NCBI RefSeq assembly: GCF_030272615.1 | Contig: NC_081411.1 | Location: 40,351,140-40,415,139, forward strand | Direction of reading: 5' to 3' | DNA: 64,000 bases | DNA from: Cryptomeria japonica | Lineage: Eukaryota; Streptophyta; Pinopsida; Cupressales; Cupressaceae | Part shown: piece after piece, positions 9,972 through 22,440 of the stretch | How the letters are laid out: each line of letters begins with the position of its first letter | Numbering within the stretch: the first letter of the stretch is position 1 | Translations under genes and position numbers: made by a program | Notes under the pieces: model-generated | What the model was told of the DNA's origin: nothing | Seen by the model: only the letters and a program-made list of their open reading frames with translations | Databases searched by the model: none

Positions 9972-12900
9972 ACGACCATTTCAGGCCTGAGACATGTTTT
10001 TAACAGAGGATTAGAAATTTTTCACATATTTTTGGTTGTTCTCTCCATCAGGTTTGCATGTGTTTCAATAAAACTAAAAAAAATTACCATAGAGACCTTG
10101 ATCTCTCTCATAGCTATCCAAGCATGTAATTCTTTTCACATTTTGATTTCTTTAAGGCTTTCATCTATAATTTATTTTGTTAGTGTGTTCGTTTTTAGTC
10201 AAAAACCAACATGCACTATTTTGGTATAGTTTTTTATACGTTCATCAGATTTTGAAGAAACTTACATTTTTAGAAACTAGACTCCATTCTACACAATTTT
10301 TAAAAAAAAAGTTTTGATTTTTGATTAGTTATCAATGAGTTAAGGGGGAAGAACACTCAAATTTATATTTTTCACGATGTGTTGACTTCAAAAATTAGTA
10401 AAAAATCATATACTCATTAAAAAATTAGCTAAAAAATCTGGCATACACTACAATGTGTTAGCTAATTTCTCACTTAAGCGATTTTAAAAATTCAAAAAAA
10501 TAGTTAACATTTTAGGGGGGGCACAACAGACGCTATGTTATGTTTTTTGCATAAAAATAGGACCAGTTTTTGTGGCCCCCCTTTTTGAAGCCCTTAATCT
10601 CCACCATTTTCAAAAAAAACTAGTAGTTTAGAAAGTAGACTCAAAGCACTCTAACTCTTGTTCTTGTTGCATCTTCAAATTTGGAGTCTAACTATCTTCA
10701 ATTCTTCATTGAAATTCAAACTTTGTTGATTTCAAAAAAGAGTGGTATCTTAAGACCCCCTTTTGGTACCACAACTTGGTGCACATACCCTACCTATGAT
10801 CAACTTCTGAAAACCTATGAACATGTTAAGAGGTCAATTTCCAAGTATGTATATGTATTCAAAAGTTGAATTTTTAGGTACGCCCTTCTGAACCATAATT
10901 TCTTTCCATCTAAACATTATTATGTCAAACTAATTATTCTTTTGCATTTTGTGTATATCCAAGTACCTTCGTTTCAAATTTTGGATTCAAACAGTGTCAT
11001 TTGATACGTTTTATAAAGCTAACTCAAATGCTCTTTTCTTGAATTTAAAGTATACATTTTTAGATTTTTTATCAAAATGAGTGCATTTGGATATTAATAA
11101 TTTTCTCTTGCAAGAATATTACATTGATCGGATCATGCCTATGAATTATCTATATCATTATATGACGACATGCAGAATCTTGAAGCCTCATGATTTTGTT
11201 TGATATTTTTACGAAATCCATTTTATTTACAATTTATTTTAATTTTCCTAAAAAGTATAATATTAATTTGAAGTGTTTAGCTTTGGATATTATATTTTTG
11301 CTTCAATTAATATTATAGTTATTTATTTAAATTATTTATGTTGCAAGGTAACAAAGGTTTATATGACATTTTTAACTAGCATGAATTATAGTCTTGTTAC
11401 CTACACGGAAAAGAAATAATTAGTTTATTTCAACAGGAATTAAAATTAGCTCATAAAGATTAGTTGAAGATAATAAACAACAACAACAACAAAATGCATT
11501 CACGTTTTTGCAATTCGAGCCATCTTTTGGAGCTCAATATGAGTGAATAATGATGTTTTTAGTCTTAAAATGATTGCCCTGACCATATATCTCACCTTGG
11601 AGGGCCTTTTATGATATTTTTATTATTTTCAAAGTGTCGGTGAGCCCATAAATAACCCAGATTTGAAAGTGACAGCCTGAATAGGTGGAAATTCTAGCAA
11701 TACCCCAATGGAGGCATTTGCATTTTAGTTTTTTTTCATCGGAAGATCGGTGAAACAAAAAGAATGCTTCCCCGATGACATATGTTACTCCGATGACAAT
11801 CCACTATGAAGGTACTGAATTTTATTTTTATTTTTGCCATTGGGGATAGGAGAAAATTATATCTATTGGGTACATATTAAAGAAGTATTATCTACCCAAA
11901 GGTTTTTAAAAATAACATTTTACTTTGATCTTTTATCATTCACGAAATTACTTTGCAAAAAGTAAATTATTATATTTTCCTATTTTGGGGACAATTTTTC
12001 ATCTTTTAGATAATTTTGCCGCTGGCAGGGCTGCAAGTGTTATGTTTTAGAAAGGTCTAGTAGGAATAAGAAGTTTATTCTATGCAAACTGAATGTATTG
12101 GAGTATTTGTAAGTGCAGTTTTGTGTACATTCTTATTCCAGAAGTTAATATACAAGATTTCATGTTTTTATCTTCAGATCGTTATGTGTAATTTTGTGTT
12201 TGATGGAATCATGTGTCCTCTTGATAAATCTTTTAGATTTGTTGTGATGTGACATCACATGATGTGGTATTGAATGTAAAAATGGGTTTTTATTGTTCAT
12301 GCAACACATAATGAAACCTTCATAATGATAGTCTTATAATTGTCTCTTGAGTTGACAGTGGTTCTTGTCCACAAAGTTATGCATTAACTATCAAATAAAG
12401 GCACTGGTTTGTTATTAATCTTTGCTGAATAAGTTTGTATGCATTAGTTCCTTATCAAAGAAACAAATCTTCTAATTTCTATAAGTACTGCTCTTTTTCA
12501 TAATACAGCTATACTCACATTGATTTTATCAGTTTTAAAGGCATTCAATAAAAAGCACTTCCATTAGCATAGTTGCAGGAAAACCTTTTGTCATTCCTGC
12601 AATTGCTAATTCTCACAGTTTAAATTCACTCAAAACAAACATCTTTTGTGCTTGAGAGTGTAAGGTACACCCACCTGGGTTTAGTGGAGCCTAAAGTGTA
12701 GAGGGATTTGGTCTTTGACCATCCCTGTTCGTTGGCCAAGGCTGATTGGATCAACTGAGGATTAGGCAAGTCTTTAGTTTTCCAATCTGTGGTTTTGGGC
12801 ACCAACACAAGGTACAATAATTTAAAGCTTGATATCAATTTTTTTTTTAAAGAATTCAAATTTCTTTTTGATTCATATTAGATATCTAAAGGAGGTAGAT

Positions 12901-14136
12901 TAATTTGAATGGAGAATCTATAGAATCTGGATTTATGGAAACAACAAGCCACACAAATGGAAACTACAAAAGATGGTGGAAGATGAACTTTTCATGTAAA
13001 ATAGGTTTTCACAAGCTTAGCTATGTAAACTATGAAAATGGCCTATTTCACACTCAATATATTAAAAAGAGAATAAACTCAATAGATCCAACCTCAATTC
13101 TATTAGGAAGAGGGTTGAATGCAAATTGGAGTCCTACTTCCTTTTGTTTGATTTGAAGATGCAATTGACAAGATGTAAATTGAAGGCCAAGTCTAGTATA
13201 TGAAGGTACATGCATGGAATTTGAATGCTAAAATTAACTAATAAACCAAAAGAGATTATATCTAGTAGGTGCAAAAATAGGTAGGAAATCTGATTGTGCA
13301 TTTATAACAGTGATCCAAAGCTGAATATGTGGGACTAGGATGCCCAAAATGCTTTGGTCTTCTACCTTTTAGCTCATTTCTAGAAATATACTTTTTGAGA
13401 TTGAGACTGAGCTTCCTACAAAATATGGAGAAAAACCATGAGGAAAGGGGAACCCTAAGCACCCTAGTCATATAAAAATAAGTCCAAGTTTAGAGTATGA
13501 GTCTATATTAGTCTGTTGAAGGTCTCCTGTACTTCATGTCTCTATTGGCAACCTGTAGCTGCACATAATAGGTAAGAGAGGGTGTTGTGCATAGGGGATT
13601 TCCTAGGTCAAACTTTGGGCTTGAAATTAAACCTAATTGAAATAGAGATTGAACATGAATTTAATTATAAAGATTGTCTTTTGAGTGCAAGGCTAGATTT
13701 AAAATTGAAATGCTTTAATGTAAGTGATTATAACTTCAATAGTAGATGCAATGTTCTTAGGACAATTCATCCATGTGTTGATGTAATAACAAGATAAATT
13801 ATATAAATCCATCATGAAATCATAATTAAAAAATAATATGAATATGTCTTGATGTATTTTGTGGCTCCTTGAATCAGATTTACTCTTGAGAAAGAAGAAT
13901 TCTCTTGAATATGATGATAATGTTAGCATAAGATGAGATGTTGAAAATGAGTTGAGAGGGATGCCTTATATAGAAATTTTATAATTTAAATCGCCATTAG
14001 GATGACTTATATTTGATATATTTCACATGAAGACAAAGTAGAATAGGGCCAAAAATCTGAGGAAAAATTCCCAAGATCAAGTGGAGCTGGTCATCCTAGT
14101 CTTGACAACTTTATCCCTAATTTCTGTGGATGCAAT
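9972..14136. other. Gene-free AT-rich spacer
   Basis: About 4.2 kb without a convincing coding region. Only short frames occur, with no recognisable motif. Around 10500-10600 there is a G-run and a C-run stretch with A/T homopolymers that looks like old, unclassified repeat sequence. Weakly GC-richer segments at 12640-12800 and 13270-13450 do not resolve into anything I recognise. Confidence 0.6.
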
Positions 14137-14141
14137 ATAAT
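14137..14141. other. Target-site duplication, left copy
   Basis: ATAAT directly before the 5' LTR is repeated at 21069-21073 directly after the 3' LTR. This marks a single insertion with both ends intact. Confidence 0.85.
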
Positions 14142-15526
14142 TGTTGGAATAGTGCCTCGAATTCACTTGGCATGTTCGGGTTGATCAGAGTAGCAAACAC
14201 TGATGGACCAGTAGAGTGATACCTTCTTTCTTGTTGATCATTCTCCGATCGGTGTGATAGGCCGATGTCTTCCTCTATATCGTGTATCAGAGAATTTGTT
14301 TCCTTGTTATGCCGATGGCCGATGGTTTTGGTCTCAAGTAGATGGTTTGTCATTGGGTATCGAAGGTGCAGCTGGAGTGTTATACCGATGTCTGATGGAT
14401 CCACCTTTGGAGACATCGGGAGATTGGAAGTTCATGATTTTCCTTATGCTGAAACCCGATGAGGTTGCCTTCGGTGATCGGGTCGCATATCGGCAATCGG
14501 GTTGACATTTTGGATGTCATGTTGATGTTTGATGAGTTCAGTCCTCTGTCTTGGAAAGTGTTTCAGGTATCGAGATTAGATGTTTGGAGCTATGTTGATC
14601 TCTGATGGAACCTCCTTCTAGTCCATCGGCTTATCGGGATAGCAGTTTTGGGCGTAAGTTGATGACCTGATGGAGTTACCCTCGACGATCGGGATGCCAT
14701 CAAGTATCAGAGAAGTTTGTTGAATGCTATACCAATTACCTGATGGATCCACTTTGGTCAACTTCGGTGTTATCGGGGATTAGGGATAGCCAGTTTGGGT
14801 ATATTTCCGATGACTCGATGAAACCTACTAACTTCTATCAGTGATCGAGATGACATCTTTTGGGTTATTCCGATGCGCCGATGAGGTCGTCAACTAGTGA
14901 TCGAAGATTGAGGTAATATTTTAGTGTTGGTTCTGTTGAGCCGATGAGGAAGCATCCGACTGTGGATGGTCGCCTAGATTGAAGTCCAAATAGGCAAGTA
15001 GGTGGACACTAAGGATGAGACTATTGGAGTACTTGTATACGCACCGATCTAACTTTTGGATGCATGTGGGATAAATGGTTCTCCATGAATTCAAGCCGAC
15101 AGGAATAGTTAGACTTCCCAATCGACTCGTACAGCTAGAACGGTCGACCTATTTGGTATTTGAAGCAAGATGAAAACCAATGTAAGGTTGATGAACTGTA
15201 ATAGCCATTGAGCGTTCTGTGACTGTAATTGACCCGAGTTTTGCTTTATCTGGAATGATTGTTTTGATAGAGTGAAGGAAGTCTATAGACTAGACTTTAT
15301 TGTATTTGACATACTGTTAATAAAGTTATTTTCTATTTGTGGTGGGTTTTTCTCCGGAAAGGGTTTTCCCACGTTAACTTTGTGTCTTTTGTCTCTATGT
15401 TGTTTAATTGTTTATGCTCATGCTTGTGTCGTATCCTATAAAAGTTGGAAAATTGTAAACACTATCTTGTTTTCCCCTGCAAATTGACATTAGGGAAGCG
15501 TATTTCCGCACTTGCTTTCCTTTACA
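14142..15526 (+). repeat. 5' LTR (1385 bp)
   Basis: It starts TGTTGGAATAGTGCC and ends CCTTTACA, and aligns along its length with 19683-21068. It is rich in CGATG/TCGG words. Short frames inside it are not genes. Confidence 0.93.
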
Positions 15527-15528
15527 AG

Positions 15529-15540
15529 TGGTATCAAAGC
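15529..15540 (+). other. Primer-binding site (initiator tRNA-Met type)
   Basis: TGGTATCAAAGC lies two bases after the 5' LTR and matches the usual plant Copia primer site TGGTATCAGAGC with one difference. Confidence 0.85.
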
Positions 15541-15645
15541 CTGGCCAAGTTGTGTTATCCTTGTTGGGTAGGGTTGGTTTTTTATGTCAGTTTTTTTCAG
15601 TGGGAGATCTTGCAAAGTGTCTACTTGTTTGTTTTACAGGTTGAG

Positions 15646-18600
15646 ATGGCGAGCACTTCTAGATGCATAGGCATGGAGAAGTTCAATGGGTCGAGTTATG
15701 AGTTATGGAAACTCAAGATGGAGTATTTACTGGTCTCTGGATTGCTATGTCTAGGTAGAAACTTATAGGAATGAGGCAAGAGGATTGGGACTTAGCCGAC
15801 CAAAAGGCAAGGGGACTAATCAGATTGTGTCTTGTTGATTCTATTTTATTGAATGTTCATGAGGAGAAGACTGTGAGTGACTTGTGGAAGAGATTGGGTG
15901 ACATTTATCAGGGCAAGTCCCTAGTGAATAAAATTTTATTAAGGAAGAAGTTGTACTCTCTGAAGATGGATGCAGGAACATCTTTGGTAGACCATTTGAA
16001 TGCATTCAACATGGTTCTTGCACAATTAACTTTTGTTGATGTGACCATTTAGGAAGAAGAACATTGTATGCTGCTGCCATGTTCATTGCCTGACTCATGG
16101 GATCATTTAGTGATGGCTATTGGTAGTACTATGACCCAGTTTAAGATGGATACTGTGGTCAATACTCTTTTGTCATAAGAAATGAGAAAGAAGTCTTCTA
16201 AGTTGACAAAAGATGCACTCTTTGTTCGAGGCAGACAAAAAGAAAGGGAAGAAGTCCAAGTCCAAGTCTCAAGAGAGGACTAAATATCCTCGAAAGAAAT
16301 CCAAGTGAAGTGCTAGGACTATGGATAGAAAGGGCATATCTAAAAGGATTGCAAGGAGGAGAAGAAGAAGAAGAAGAAGTATTCTGACACTGAATCTTCT
16401 CAGAGTGATGCAGATGCATTTGTTGCAGCCCTGGCAGTGCCTACCTCATATGACACTTGGTTAGTAGATTTTGGTGCATCTTTTCACATGACCTCCCACA
16501 AGGAATAGTTCTCTAAGTATGAGCCATATGTTGCTAGAAAGGTGTATCTGGCTAGTGATTCTACATTGGAGATTGTATGGAGAGGTGGAATTAAGATTCA
16601 ATTCCCATATGGTAGAGTGAAGGGGATCAATTGAGTTCTTTATATACCGGGTCTAGCAAGAAATCTACTCTCTGTAAGTAAACTTAATGATGCTGGAGTA
16701 CAAGTTACATTTGTATTTGGTGGTTGCAAGATGACTAGGGGTCCATTTTATTAGCAAAGGGTTATTGCATTGGTACCTTGTATAAGTTAAATGCTGAACC
16801 TATATGTTGTAATGTAACCTCTGAAAAGTCTGATAAGACAACTGTAATGATGCATAGTGCTAATTCCATGGAAGCTAAACTTCCTATTGAGAAAACAATG
16901 CTCTAGCGTAATAGGTTAGGCCACATAGGTGAAAAGGGTTTAAAGACTCTGAAAAATAAAAAACTTGTTGAAGGTCTTGTTGACTGTAACTTTGAGTTCG
17001 ATTTATGTAAACACTGCATATATGGAAAGAAAAACCATGTTCAATTTTATTCCAATTCTCATAAATCTTCTGGTATTCTAGATTATGTTCACTCTAATGT
17101 GTTTGGTCCAGTGGATGTTCCTTCTATGTCTAAGTTGAGATACTATGTATCGTTTGTAGATGATTATTCTAGAAGGGCTTATGTATACTTTCATAAAAGT
17201 AAATCGAAAGTATTCAGTTGGTTTAAGGAGTTTAAAAACCTTGTTGAAAATCAGACTAGGAGAAGGATTAAATGTTTAAGAACAGATAATGGTGGTGAAT
17301 ACTATAGTGCAAATTTTGACAAGTATTGCATTGATCATGGGATCAAGAGACATAAGACTATATCTTACACTCCACAACATAATGGAGCTGCAGAAAGGTT
17401 GAATCGATCTTTAATGGAGAAGGCAAGAAGCATGTTGAGTGGAGCTGGACTGGAACAAAAGTTATGGGCTGAAGCAATTACTACAACATGTTACCTGCTG
17501 AATTGTTCTCCTACTTCAGCATTGGTTGAAAAAACACCTATGGAAGCATGGTCTGGTAAGAAACCTTCTTTGATACACCTTCGTGTGTTTGGTTCAAAGG
17601 CATATGCTCATGTGCCTGATGTAAATAGATCAAAGTTGGATAAGAAAGCCATGAAATGTATTTTCATTAGCTATGGGGTTGGAGTGAAAGGATACAAGCT
17701 TTGGAATCCAGTGATAGGTAAGGTTGTGTACAATAGAAGTGTTATCTTTCATGAGCTGAAGCCTATGTCACTTGATCACAACAAAGGAAAGAAAGGAGAA
17801 GATGAGGTTGAAATCCCTCTAGCTAAAGAAGAATCTCCAAAAGTACCTGAAGATGAGGAGAGTTCAAGTAGTTCAAGTAGTTTTGAAGGAGAACATGATG
17901 ATGAGCCTCTTGTTGAACCTCAAGAAGCCTCACCACAAGTGTTAAGAAGATCTACTCGAGAGAGGCGGCAACTGGATAGGCATACACCTGATAAGTGCAA
18001 TTATTCTATGTTGAATGTTAACTATTCTTATGCTTTACTTGTAGATACATATGAGCCTAGGACTATTAAAGAAGCTATTGAGATGCCTGATTCAAATTCT
18101 TGGTTGGAAGCCATGAATGATGAAATGAAGTCATTGTATAAAAATGGAACTTGGAATCTGGTTTCTTTGCCTAAAGGCAAAAATCCTGTGGGTTGCAAAT
18201 GGGTATTCAAGAAGAAGTATGGTCTAGATGGCAGCATTAACAAGTACAAGGCAATATTTGTTGCAAAGGGGTATTCACAAAAAGAAGGTATAGACTATGG
18301 AGAGATCTTCTCTCTTGTTGCTAAGTTGTCATTTATCAAATTCCTCCTGTCACTTGTAGCTGCATATGATTGGGAGGTCGAACAAATGGTTGTGAAGACA
18401 ACGTTTCTTCATGGTGACCTTGAAGAAGAAATCTACATGTCCCAACCAAAGCACTTTGTGAAAAAGGGGAAAGAACATTTGGTATGTAAGCTTAAGAAGT
18501 CTCTTTATGGATTAAAACAGTCTCCCAGAATATGATATCAAAAGTATGATAGATTTGTTTTATCCTTGGGTTTTGTGAGATCAAAAGCTGACCATTGTGT

Positions 18601-19630
18601 GTATTACAAGACTGAAGGTGATAGTATTCTTATCATAGCTTTATATGTATATGACATGTTGTTCATAGGAAATGCAAAAGGTATGATCTCTGATTTGCAA
18701 GCTCAATTATCTTTAAATTTTGAAATGAAGGATCTAGGGGCAGTAAAGTACATTCTGGGAATGGAGATCAAAAGGGACAGGTCCAAAAGGAAACTTTGGC
18801 TTAGCCAGAAAAAGTATATTACCAATGTTCTTGATAGATTTCATATGTATGATTGTAAATCACGGGTTATTCCTATCTTGCAGGGAACTAAACTTTCTGT
18901 GCTTGACAATCTGAAATCTGCAGAGAAGATTGCTGACATGAAAAACATACCTTATGCTAGTGCAATTGGCAGCTTGATGTATGCAATGGTCTATACTAGA
19001 CCAGACATTGTCCAACCAGTGGGAGTACTTAGCAGGTTCATGTCAAATCTAGGAAGACCCCATTGGGATGCTATAGAGAGGGTGTTTAGATACCTAAAGG
19101 GAACTTCAGATTTCTCTTTGTGTTATCATGGTCATTCTGATGATTCAAAGAGAACCCTTAGTGTATGTGGTTTTGTGGATTATGATTGGACAAGGGACAT
19201 TGATAGTAGAAGATCCACCAGTGGATATGTTTTTGTCATGAATGGTGGAGTAGTCAGTTGGAAGAGCAAGCGACAACCTGTGGTCGCCTTGTCCACTACA
19301 AAGGCAGAGTACATGGCAGCTACACATGCATGCAAATAAGCTATATGGCTCAGGCGATTGAGTTCAAATGTTGGTTTTGATGTAGGGCAAATTGAAATAT
19401 GATGTGATAATCAGGGTGCTATATGTCTTGTGAAGAATCCTACTTTCCATGCCAGAACGAAGCATATTGATGTGTAGTACCACTTTGTTTGTGACATGGT
19501 GGAAGATAGAAAAGTTTATCTTAACATGGTAGACACTCTGGAGAATGTTGCAGTTGCCTTGACGAAGCCAGTAAGAACTCACAAGTTCAAGTGGTGTTCA
19601 AATTCTATGGGTCTTTGTACCCATGGACCT
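15646..19630 (+). pseudogene. Copia gag-pol coding region (fossil)
   Basis: Parts, approximate: gag about 15646-16300, zinc knuckle near 16300-16360, aspartic protease about 16455-16700, GAG-pre-integrase about 16890-17080, integrase core about 17085-17700, reverse transcriptase about 18060-18900, RNase H about 19150-19630. The longest open stretch covers the integrase and the start of reverse transcriptase and shows the integrase words RTDNGGEY and YTPQHNGAAERLNR. The serine/glutamate-rich link between integrase and reverse transcriptase is typical of Copia. The region is a decayed copy with about ten interruptions. Confidence 0.92.
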
Positions 19631-19682
19631 CAACGATAACGTGAAAGTGTTGGCTCAATGAATTCCTTATCAAGTGGGATTT

Positions 19683-21068
19683 TGTTGGAATAGTGCCTTG
19701 AATTCACTTGTCATGTTCGGGTTGATTGGAGTAGCCTACACCGATGGAGCAGTAGAGTGATACCTTCTTGGTTGTTGATCATTCTCTCATCGGTGTGACT
19801 TAGGCTGATGTCTTCCTCTCTATCGGGTATCGGAGAAGTTGTTTCCTTGTTACGTTGATGGCCGATGGTTTTGGTCTCAAGCAGATGGTTTTTCATTGGG
19901 TATCGAAGGTGCAGCTGGAGTGTTATACCGATGTCCAATGGATCCACCTTCGGAGCCATCAGGAGATTGGAAGTTCTTGATTTTCCTTATGCCAAAACCC
20001 GATGAGATGGCCTTCAGCAATCGGGTTGCATATCGACAATTGGGTTGACATTCTAGATGTCATGCCGATGTCTAATGATTTCGCTCCTCTATCTTGGAAA
20101 GTGTTTTGGGTATCGGGATCAGATGTTTGGAGCTATGTAGATCTCCAATGGAACCTCCTTCTGGTTGATCGACTTATCGAGATAGCAGTTTTGGGCGTGA
20201 GCCGATGACCTAATGGAGTCACCCTCGATGATTGGGATGCCATCAGGTATCAGAGAAGTCTACTGAATGCTATACCGATTGCCCAATGGATCCGCTTTGA
20301 TCGACTTTGGTGTTATCGGAGATCGGGATAGCCAATTTAGGTATGTTTCTGATGACCCGATGAAACCTACTAACTGCTATCAGTGATCAGGATGACATCT
20401 TTTGGGTTATTCTGATGGGCCGATGAGGTCATCTACTAGTGATCGGAGATCGGGGTAACATTTTAGTGTTGGTTCTGATGAGTCGATGGGGAAGCATCCA
20501 TCTGTGAATGGTCGCTCGAACCAGAGTCCAAAAAGGCAAGTAGGCGGACACTAAGGACAAGACTGTTGGAGTACTTGTATACGCACTGATCCAACTTTCG
20601 GATGTATGTGGGATAAATGGCTCTCCATGATTTCAAACCGACAAGAATAGTTAGACTTCCCAACTGACTCGCGCAAGTGTAATAGTAGACCTGGTTGGCA
20701 TTTGAAGCAAGATGCAAACCAATGTAAGGTTGATGAACTGTAATAGCCATTCAGCATTCTGTGACTGTAATTGACCCGAGTTTTGCTTTATCTAGAATGA
20801 TTGTTTTGATAGAGTGAAGGAAGTCTGTAGACTGGACTTTATTGTATTTGACATACTATTAATAAAGTTATTTTCTGTTGATGGTGGGTTTTTCCCCCGA
20901 AAGGGTTTTCCCACATTAACTTTGTGTGTTATGTCTTTGTGTCGTTTAATTGTTTATGCTCATGCTTGTGTCGTATCCTGTAAAAGTTGAAAATTTGTAA
21001 ATACTATCCTGTTTTCCCCTGCAAATTGATATTAGGGAAGCGTATTTCTGCACTTTCTTTCCTTTACA
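19683..21068 (+). repeat. 3' LTR (1386 bp)
   Basis: It starts TGTTGGAATAGTGCC and ends CCTTTACA. It is followed at 21069-21073 by ATAAT, the second copy of the target duplication. It is nearly the same length as the 5' LTR. Confidence 0.93.
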
Positions 21069-21073
21069 ATAAT

Positions 21074-22440
21074 GAGGTTACAATTCTAATTTCATAATAA
21101 ATTCTTATTGGTATTTTATTTTCTTCCATAAAGGACATGGCATTTCCATCATGGTTAAATTTTTTTATGATGCTTTGGCCACTATCATTTTAAATAGAAA
21201 TGTGAAGAATATCAAGTTTGTGCCAAATAATGATTCTAGGGAGTTCATCATCTTCCAATAAAACAAGTTGTTGCTATTGTAAGATCACTTTACTACTACA
21301 TTTTAAATTCTATATATCTGTCCATGAGATTTAAAATGACTTCTGTCATGTTCAGTTAATGATTCGAGGATTTTTTGTCATGCAATAAATCATGATATAT
21401 ATGTCAACAATGTAGAGTTTAATAGAAGATTTATTTCCAAAATATTTGTTGTAAAAGATGCAAAGGTTGTTATGATAGTCCTAATGAAAAGTGTTTTGGT
21501 TACCCACCTGATGGAAAAGTGTGAACTTTGCAAGTCATCAACGGGCATCGAAAGCCAGGTTCTGAGGCTATGTCGATGACCCGTTATGAAACCATTTTCT
21601 CTAGTTTGTAACCGTCCGTGTTTCACGACGGATGAATGAGCTATAAAAGTCTAATTGTAAGGTGTTGGATTGGTTGAATATTACAAAAAAAACACAAGAG
21701 AAATACATACAAGTCTATTTTCTCATTTTCTATCACTGAGTGTTGTACTGTCTTGTTTTTGTTAAGTTTTTCATTATAGTTTTGTAATTAAAGTTTCCTT
21801 TTTGTTGATCATTTCTTTGTTTTGAATTCATAGTGTAAATATGGCTCTATCTTGAACCTCCACTGTGGGATCCACATGGCCATTGGAGTTCCTCAGGAAG
21901 AGCTGAAAATGTACAATAAGAGTAGAGTAGTAGTAGGAGGAAACTAGGAAATGGCAATCGCCATTTCTGCATACTGATCCTAGGCGAGCTTGGAAGAAGT
22001 CTGGCTAGGTTTTAGTGATCGTAAAGGAGTAAGTGTAGGGGAGGAATAGTGTAGAAGTTTGATTGCAAAATCAGAAAGGATAATGACTTTATAGACTGTG
22101 AGTAAGCAAGGGTAGTCCTACACCTCTGCAACTCATAGTGATAGAATCTAGGAGCATGGAGAACAAGCTTCTTTATGAGCTTGTATCGAGTGTGGTAAGC
22201 AAATACTAGTAGGGAAGCACTTAGAAGTCTAGAGGGGTAGACTTGGAACCCAGGAAGGGATAGAAGAAAACCATCAAGAAATCTAATTGATGGCAAACTA
22301 GGTAGCCTCCCTATCAACTACATTTAAGTATCTTAGAAGTCAACTAGGGGTTGTACCCCTTCATGAGGTTAGTTGAGCATGATGTTGATTGCATCAGTCC
22401 CTAAACCACTTGTGCAATGTTACAGAAGGATTGGTGTAGT
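21074..22440. other. Mostly unassigned spacer with a possible gag remnant
   Basis: No clear gene. Around 21450-21520 the plus strand reads a short Copia-gag-like zinc-knuckle tail (KCFGYPPD), which hints at a decayed retroelement, but nothing else supports it. A TATA-like CTATAAAAG at about 21640 followed by a pyrimidine-rich stretch could be part of an old LTR. From about 22330 the sequence resembles the non-coding 3' part of the LTR element that follows. Confidence 0.4.

Larger units (their letters stand above)
14142..21068 (+). mobile_element. Copia retrotransposon with both LTRs (about 6.9 kb)
   Basis: A structurally complete Ty1/Copia element: 5' LTR 14142-15526, primer site 15529-15540, coding region about 15646-19630, 3' LTR 19683-21068, flanked by ATAAT. 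Domain order is gag, protease, integrase, reverse transcriptase, RNase H, which defines Copia. The gag and protease blocks (KFNGSSYELWKLKMEYL; FHMTSHK) resemble the Tnt1/Tork type and match the element at 43838-48421. The LTRs differ at about one site in ten over the first 280 bases by eye, so the insertion is old, plausibly tens of millions of years at slow woody-plant rates. The coding region is broken, with about ten interruptions. Confidence 0.95.

Noticed and set aside
12626-13471. Possible small genes in the 12.6-13.5 kb spacer
   Set aside because: Frames are short, on both strands, without motifs, splice partners or promoter context.
14254-14505. Overlapping frames in the LTRs at 14142-15526 and 19683-21068
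   Set aside because: They lie in the two LTR copies, differ between them, and lack any domain.
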